A stretch of DNA of 28,714 bases from SHZI01 sp038214295 (GTDB taxonomy: Bacteria; Pseudomonadota; Gammaproteobacteria; Steroidobacterales; GCA-2729495), in assembly GCA_038214295.1 (NCBI GenBank), contig JBBQSA010000039.1, positions 1 to 28,714 on the forward strand, written 5' to 3'. Below, piece by piece: positions 24,801 to 28,714 of the stretch (positions are counted from its first letter, which is position 1; each line of letters opens with the position of its first letter). A program made the translations under genes and the position numbers. The notes under the pieces were generated by a model. That model made no database searches. It worked only from the letters and a program-made list of their open reading frames with translations, and was not told the DNA's origin.

Positions 24801-27800
24801 TCGGCGTTGCCGTCAGCCTCGACGACGATTTCTTCACGCGGGGCGGGCACTCACTGCTTGCGACCCGGCTGGTCGCCCGGATCCGCAGCGAGCTGCAGGT
24901 CGCGCTGCCGCTGCGGGCAATTTTCGAGACGCCCACCGTGCGCGGGCTGGCGGCGGCGCTGCCCGCGGGTGCGTTGGTCACGGCACCCTCGCGCGACGCG
25001 GGCTCACCAGTGGTGCCGGACGTGGCGGGCGTCGCGCCCCTGACTCTCGTCCAGCAGCGGCTCTGGTTCCTCGACCGCCTGCAGCCGGGCGACCCGGCCT
25101 ACCACCTGGCCTGGGCTTTCGAGCTTCGGGGCCTGCTGGACCGTGCGGCACTCGGGGCGGCGCTCGACGGCCTCGCCGCGCGCCACGGCAGCCTGCGCAC
25201 GCACTTCCGGGAGCGGGACGGCGTGCCGGAGCAGGTCATCGCTGCCACCGGCGGCTGGCCCCTCGAGTGCGTCGCCGTGCCGGCCGCGGCGGTGCCCGGC
25301 GTGCTCGCCGACGCGGCCGCCGGCGGCTTCGACCTGGCCCGTGGCCCGCTCGTCCGTGCGCTGCTCGTCGAGCGCGCGCCGGAGACGAACACGCTGCTGC
25401 TCGTGCTCCATCACGTCATCGCGGACGGCTGGTCCTTCGGCGTGCTGGCCCGGGAACTCGCGGCAGGCTACGCCGCCGCGCGCCGCGGTGTCGCGCCGGT
25501 GTTGCCGGTACTCGCCCGCGACTACGGGTCCTGGGCCCGCGAGCAACGGCGCGTACTGGCCGACGGTGAGCTGCAGCGACAACTCGCCTACTGGCAGGCC
25601 CGGTTGCGGGACGCGCCGCCCTTCATCGACTTGCCCACTGACCGGCCGCGGCCCACGCTGCCGTCGCGGCGCGGTGCGCGGCTGGCCCGCACGCTGCCGC
25701 CCCAACTCCAGTCAGCGTTGCGCGAGCTCGCCGGCAACGCGGGCTGCACGCTCTTCATGGTGCTGCTGGCCGCCTTCGACGTCCTGCTGGCCCGCTACGC
25801 CGGCACCGGGGACGTCATTGTTGGCACGCCGATCGCCGGCCGGCCCGATACGGACCTGGAGGGCGTCGTGGGCTTCTTCGTGAACACGCTGGTGCTGCGC
25901 ACGGATCTCCGGGGCAATCCCACGGTGCAGGAACTGCTGGCTCGCGTCCGGGAACTGACGCTCTCCGCGTACGAACACGCCGAGCTGCCCTTCGAGCTGC
26001 TGGTGGAGGCGCTGAACCCGCCCCGAATCCTGAACCGTACACCGCTCTTCCAGGTGCTGTTCAATCTGCACAGCGAGCCGGGCGGCCGCCTCGAGCTCGA
26101 GGGGCTGGCCGTCGAGCCGGTCGCCGTCCTGCGCCACAGTGCCAAGTTCGACCTCGCCGTGTCGCTGACTGCGACGGCGGCGGGTCTTTCGGTGCACGTG
26201 GAATACAGCGCGGACCTGTTTCTTGAGCCGTCGATCGGGCGGCTGCTCGACGACTACGCGGGGTTGCTGGCGGGTTTCGTCGCGGCGCCCGACGCGCGGC
26301 TCAGCGGACTGCCGTTCTCGCCGGCGTCGTCGTCGGGACTCAGTGTGGCGGTCGGTGCGACAGCGGCACCGCAACTGACGCTGTGGGCCGCTTTTGCCGA
26401 CCGCGCTGCCCGGCACCCGGACTCACTCGCGGTGAGTGCGCCCGCCACCGGCGATTGCCCGGCGGTCGACTGGAGCTACGCGGCGCTGGCGCGGGAAGCG
26501 TCCGCCCTGGCCGCGGCGCTCGGAGCCGGCGGCCTCCGGGCCGGCGACCGCGTCGGGCTCTGGTTCGGCCAGGGCGCGGGGCAGGTTGCGGGGATGCTGG
26601 GTGTACTCAGGGCGGGCGGCGTCTACGTGCCGCTGGACCCGCTGGCGCCAGCAGCCCGGCTTGAGGCGGTGATCCGGGACGCCGGCCTGCGCGTGCTGGT
26701 GACAGACCGCTCGGCGACGCTGCTGCCGGCGCCGGTGCAGGCCGGACTGGAAATACTTCGTCTCGAAGAGTTGGACCGGGCGAGTCCCGGGCCGATCCCG
26801 GAACCGCCCGACGACCCCGACGCGCCCGCCTACCTGCTCTACACCTCGGGCAGCACCGGCACGCCGAAGGGCGTGCCCCAGACCCACGGCAACGTGCTGC
26901 ATTTTATCCGCACCTGGGCGGGCAATCTCGGGCTCACCGCGTCAGACCGGCTCAGCCTGCTGTCCACCGCCGGCTACGACGCGGCCGTGCAGGACATCTG
27001 GGGCGCGCTGCTCACCGGCGCGTCGGTCTGCCCGCTCGACGTGCGGCGCCTCGACCGGGAAACCCTGCTCGATCGCATCGCCGACCGGGGCCTCACCGTC
27101 GTGCACGCCACGCCCACGGTCTACCGCTACCTGTTCGGCAGCCACGTGGCCTGCCGCCAGGACCTGTCCCGCGTACGCCTCGTCGTGCTGGGCGGCGAGG
27201 TGGCCCGTCGTGCGGACTTCGAACTGTTCTGCGCGCGCTTTCGTCGCGGGGCGCGCTTCGTCAACGGCTACGGCCTGACCGAAGCCACCGCGGTAGCCCA
27301 GTGGTTCGCCGATCACGACACCCGGCCCTATGGCCAGCAGTTGCCCATCGGTCGTGCGCTGCCCGGTGCCGGCCTCGCGCTCGTCGATGACACGGGCGCG
27401 CCGGCTGCCATCGCCGGCGAACTGGTCATCGACAGTCCCCACGTGACGCCGGGCTACTGGCCGCTGCCCGCCGGCGTGCCCGCCCGCCGCCGCTTCCACA
27501 CCGGCGACCTTGCGCGCTACTTGCCGGACGGCAGCCTGGTCTTCGTCGGCCGCCGGGACGAGCGCCTCAAGGTCGGCGGCATCCGGATCGAGCCGGGGGA
27601 TATCGAGGCGGCGCTGCGCGCGCAGCCAGCGGTGGAGGAGGCTGTCGTGATCGTCCAGGAGGAACGGCCGGGCGAACCGGTACTGGCGGCGTGCTACACG
27701 CTCCGGCCGGGCGCGGCGGCACCGACGGTAGCGGCGCTGCGTGCCCACCTGGTGATGCTTCTCCCCCCGGCCCTGGTTCCCGCCCGCTTCATCCCCTGCG

Positions 27801-28129
27801 AGGCCCTGCCGCGGCTGGCCAATGGCAAGGTCGATCGCCGGGCGCTGCGGGCCGCGGCACCGACGGCGCTTCCGGGGGCTGCGGCCGCCGGCGAGGAGCG
27901 CGGGGCCGACGCGGTCGAGGCCGCTCTCCAGGAGATCTGGCAGCGGCTGCTCGCGCGGGAGCGGGTGGGCCTGGACGAGGACTTCTTCCTGCTGGGGGGC
28001 CACTCGCTGCTCGCCACCCGGCTGGTGGCCCGGATCCGGGACCGGTTCGGCGTCGAAGTTCCCTTGATCCGGATTTTCGAGGCCCCGACCATCCGCGGGC
28101 TGGCCCCGTTCCTCGTCCCGGGCGCTTGA
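21812..28129 (+). CDS. Non-ribosomal peptide synthetase 2: C-A-T-C-A-T
   Basis: The product is 2105 aa with two modules. C5 (15-455, HHIVSDA with His147), A5 (470-960, YTSGSTGRPKG 624-634, Lys952), T5 (Ser1014); C6 (1074-1500, HHVIADG with His1201), A6 (1520-2015, YTSGSTGTPKG 1677-1687, Lys2006), T6 (Ser2065). It starts with a GTG that overlaps the NRPS1 stop (GTGA) and a GGGAG motif lies 8 nt upstream, so the two synthetases should be made together and act in series. The protein ends 40 residues after Ser2065 with only the last carrier helix. There is no thioesterase, reductase or terminal condensation domain, so peptide release must be done by another protein or by spontaneous cyclization. 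Confidence 0.97.
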   Translation: MNARPEFSDGRATERYAFPSSFAQQRLWFLDELDGAGPAWNVRLPVRLRGPLDVPLLEQALALVVARHESLRTTFGMRGGDILQFVASRLDLRPEQVPLPGASEAELRECLGRLASHTFNLREGPLLRVFLVALAPDDHALLLLTHHIVSDAWSSGVLFRDLAASYAALVQGRSPALPNLPVQYADFAAWQRDWLAGPELERQAAYWRQHLAGAPPLLDLPLDLPRPRLQSYRGNRLGHALPEALTAQLKALAAAEGVTLFMLLFAAFNLLLARWSGQRDLVVGTPIAGRRRTELEGLVGFFANTLALRTRVDPAASFRELLQQVRATALEAFAHQDLPFEKLVEVLRPPRSLAHSPVFQVLFVLQNTPWEAQAFADLEVAPAEIAPGDTARFDLSVSATEFEGRLWLGLEYSTDLFADDTVGRLATGFETLLAALVADPAASLAALPVQSPADRDRQLRDWQPAPTALPAPADVYGLFAAQARRTPAATAVECAGERLSYAALDARVAALAARLLDAGLTGSAAAAGGAVVAIALERSADMLVAVLGVLRAGACYLPLDPGHPPERLAFLLEDSGAGVLLAAPAVAAGLPGFTGRVLDPGATTAAGAPAAAVTTDEGPAYLIYTSGSTGRPKGVRVPQRAVVNFLASMAVMPGMGPADRLLAVTTLAFDIAVLELLLPLTVGATTVIATDDELKDPERLSAQLDTAGITVMQATPALWRNLVTAGWQGSPSLRLLCGGEALDRELAGQLLARGRELWNLYGPTETTVWSTVERVRDEPGPVSIGRPIANTRCYVLDEHLEPLPVGGRGELWIGGTGVALGYHARPELMAEHFRPDPFAGGVMYRTGDRARYRGDGRLDILGRTDFQLKLRGFRIEPGEIEAALLAQPGVAAAVVVLQEVAGDPRLVAYLVARQAPVADEVLLAVLRRSLPAWMLPSSLVWLAALPLTPNRKLDRRALRPVQATGAGGEPAAPAGVAATAAATPAESAIARLFRDLLGVAVSLDDDFFTRGGHSLLATRLVARIRSELQVALPLRAIFETPTVRGLAAALPAGALVTAPSRDAGSPVVPDVAGVAPLTLVQQRLWFLDRLQPGDPAYHLAWAFELRGLLDRAALGAALDGLAARHGSLRTHFRERDGVPEQVIAATGGWPLECVAVPAAAVPGVLADAAAGGFDLARGPLVRALLVERAPETNTLLLVLHHVIADGWSFGVLARELAAGYAAARRGVAPVLPVLARDYGSWAREQRRVLADGELQRQLAYWQARLRDAPPFIDLPTDRPRPTLPSRRGARLARTLPPQLQSALRELAGNAGCTLFMVLLAAFDVLLARYAGTGDVIVGTPIAGRPDTDLEGVVGFFVNTLVLRTDLRGNPTVQELLARVRELTLSAYEHAELPFELLVEALNPPRILNRTPLFQVLFNLHSEPGGRLELEGLAVEPVAVLRHSAKFDLAVSLTATAAGLSVHVEYSADLFLEPSIGRLLDDYAGLLAGFVAAPDARLSGLPFSPASSSGLSVAVGATAAPQLTLWAAFADRAARHPDSLAVSAPATGDCPAVDWSYAALAREASALAAALGAGGLRAGDRVGLWFGQGAGQVAGMLGVLRAGGVYVPLDPLAPAARLEAVIRDAGLRVLVTDRSATLLPAPVQAGLEILRLEELDRASPGPIPEPPDDPDAPAYLLYTSGSTGTPKGVPQTHGNVLHFIRTWAGNLGLTASDRLSLLSTAGYDAAVQDIWGALLTGASVCPLDVRRLDRETLLDRIADRGLTVVHATPTVYRYLFGSHVACRQDLSRVRLVVLGGEVARRADFELFCARFRRGARFVNGYGLTEATAVAQWFADHDTRPYGQQLPIGRALPGAGLALVDDTGAPAAIAGELVIDSPHVTPGYWPLPAGVPARRRFHTGDLARYLPDGSLVFVGRRDERLKVGGIRIEPGDIEAALRAQPAVEEAVVIVQEERPGEPVLAACYTLRPGAAAPTVAALRAHLVMLLPPALVPARFIPCEALPRLANGKVDRRALRAAAPTALPGAAAAGEERGADAVEAALQEIWQRLLARERVGLDEDFFLLGGHSLLATRLVARIRDRFGVEVPLIRIFEAPTIRGLAPFLVPGA
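21854..24967 (+). other. NRPS module 5: C-A-T, predicted glycine
   Basis: The A5 code reads D670-I671-L674-Q713-L736-G738-L760-V768-W769-K952, that is DILQLGLVWK. It differs from the known glycine code DILQLGLIWK by one conservative change. The A10 motif is PNRKLDR (NRK instead of NGK) with the lysine kept. C5 has the two histidines followed by IVSDA, with Ala in place of the final Gly. T5 is GGHSLLAT (Ser1014). Confidence 0.87.
25031..28117 (+). other. NRPS module 6: C-A-T, substrate unassigned
   Basis: C6 is canonical (HHVIADGWSF, 1200-1209). The A6 code by eye is D1723-A1724-Q1727-H1765-V1792-G1794-G1819-A1827-V1828-K2006, which matches no code I know. Asp235 is present, so an alpha-amino acid is expected. 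The scaffold GYDAAVQDIWGALLTGASVC (1721-1740) and the VVHATPTVYRYL segment resemble an A-domain group seen in cyanobacterial and myxobacterial NRPSs. The A8 motif is VGGIRIEPGD, lacking the usual Arg before Gly. T6 is GGHSLLAT (Ser2065) and ends the assembly line. Confidence 0.8.
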
Positions 28130-28154
28130 GACGGGCACGGGGCCGTCCAGCCAT

Positions 28155-28160
28155 TACAAT
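28155..28160 (+). promoter_or_regulatory. Candidate -10 box for folE
   Basis: TACAAT is the most promoter-like hexamer between NRPS2 and folE. No -35 hexamer lies at 16-18 bp spacing; TTGAGA at 28126-28131 is 23 bp away. If it is real, transcription starts near 28167. That leaves a 30-nt leader to the GTG at 28197 but almost none to the ATG at 28173. Confidence 0.35.
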
Positions 28161-28196
28161 CAGGATGCAGCCATGACAACCACAGGAGCCGGCGCA

Positions 28197-28714
28197 GTGT
28201 CCCAGCAAACCGTCATCAAGATCCCCGCGTCCGAGAAGGACGAGAAGTACGCTATCGACACGATGACCGACCGCTTCCGGGACATCATCACGCTGCTTGG
28301 CGAGGATGTGCAGCGGGAGGGTCTGGTCAAGACCCCCGAGCGCGCCGCCAAGGCCTTCTGGTTCCTGACCCGTGGCTACCGCCAGGACGTCGGCACGCTG
28401 ATCAACGAGGCCGTGTTCACCAGCGACACGGACGAGATGGTGATCGTCCGCAACATCGAGATGTACTCGATGTGCGAGCACCACATGCTGCCCTTCATCG
28501 GCAAGTGCAACGTGGCCTACCTGCCGAACGGCAGGGTGCTCGGCTTGTCGAAGATCGCCCGCATCGTAGATCTCTTTGCCCGCCGCCTCCAGATCCAGGA
28601 AGTGCTCACCAAGCAGATCGCCGAGTGCGTGCAGTCGGCCATCGGTGGCAAGGGCGTCGGCGTCGTGATCGAGGCCCAGCACATGTGCATGATGATGCGG
28701 GGCGTCGAGAAGCA
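28197..28714 (+). CDS. folE: GTP cyclohydrolase I (partial, C-terminus beyond window)
   Basis: 172 residues are visible; only the last few dozen are missing. The enzyme converts GTP to 7,8-dihydroneopterin triphosphate, the precursor of folate, pterins and, through QueD, 7-deazapurines. Zinc ligands Cys93 and His96 (SMCEHHMLPFIG), GLSKIARIVDLFARRLQIQE (116-135) and the third zinc ligand Cys164 in EAQHMCMMMRG are present. I prefer the GTG at 28197 (AGGAG 8 nt upstream, start V-S-Q-Q-T-V-I-K). The in-frame ATG at 28173, with a weaker AGGA, would add 8 residues. It lies 67 bp after NRPS2 in the same direction. Confidence 0.94.
   Translation, partial: MSQQTVIKIPASEKDEKYAIDTMTDRFRDIITLLGEDVQREGLVKTPERAAKAFWFLTRGYRQDVGTLINEAVFTSDTDEMVIVRNIEMYSMCEHHMLPFIGKCNVAYLPNGRVLGLSKIARIVDLFARRLQIQEVLTKQIAECVQSAIGGKGVGVVIEAQHMCMMMRGVEK

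Noticed and set aside
28130..28147. A GACGG/CCGTC hairpin between NRPS2 and folE
   Set aside because: It has a five-pair stem, an eight-base loop and no T-run. It does not show that transcription stops before folE.
1..28714. tRNA, rRNA, CRISPR arrays, insertion sequences and attachment sites
   Set aside because: I saw no tRNA-like cloverleaf, no regularly spaced repeats, no transposase or integrase motifs and no terminal inverted repeats.

Overview
This is a GC-rich (roughly 70%) bacterial chromosome segment. The gene mix is an UPF0182 membrane protein, PEP-CTERM-tagged exported proteins, a stand-alone archaeal-type CofE, E. coli-like QueD and large NRPS genes. It points to a Gram-negative, probably a gammaproteobacterium or a metagenome-assembled relative. 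The taxonomic call is inference.

Layout. (1) 1-5043, minus strand: the 5' part of an UPF0182 gene cut by the window edge; a decayed PEP-CTERM gene with no signal peptide and a frameshift; a two-gene unit of a DUF4242 protein and a SnoaL-like lipoprotein; a perfect-stem terminator; and a secreted SGNH/GDSL hydrolase with a PEP-CTERM-like tail. (2) 5219-5842, plus strand: a seven-helix membrane protein. (3) 5834-8898, minus strand: a compact coenzyme F420 operon in the order npdG, cofE, cofD, cofC, with near-zero gaps. (4) 9095-28714, plus strand: queD, a nucleoside deaminase, a class I SAM methyltransferase, two giant NRPS genes (3699 and 2105 aa) and a partial folE. All face one way and are closely packed.

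The NRPS pair forms one six-module assembly line: A(MT)-T / C-A-T / C-A-T / C-T // C-A-T / C-A-T. Specificity residues read from the sequence give: module 1, a non-canonical starter (Gly where the alpha-amine-binding Asp should be); module 2, a beta-amino acid, probably beta-alanine; module 3, ornithine (exact match to the known code); module 4, no A domain; module 5, glycine; module 6, unassigned. There is no epimerase, thioesterase, reductase or terminal condensation domain. The loading A domain is split between core motifs A8 and A9 by a methyltransferase that resembles the protein-arginine-methyltransferase fold, not the usual NRPS N-methyltransferase.

The most interesting reading is that this NRPS cluster is embedded between queD and folE. 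Those two genes encode the enzymes that turn GTP into dihydroneopterin triphosphate and then 6-carboxytetrahydropterin, and a deaminase and a methyltransferase lie beside queD. Either the NRPS was inserted into an ancestral pterin/queuosine locus, or the pterin genes supply a building block. The sequence cannot decide between these. No transporter, MbtH-like protein or phosphopantetheinyl transferase is visible in the window.
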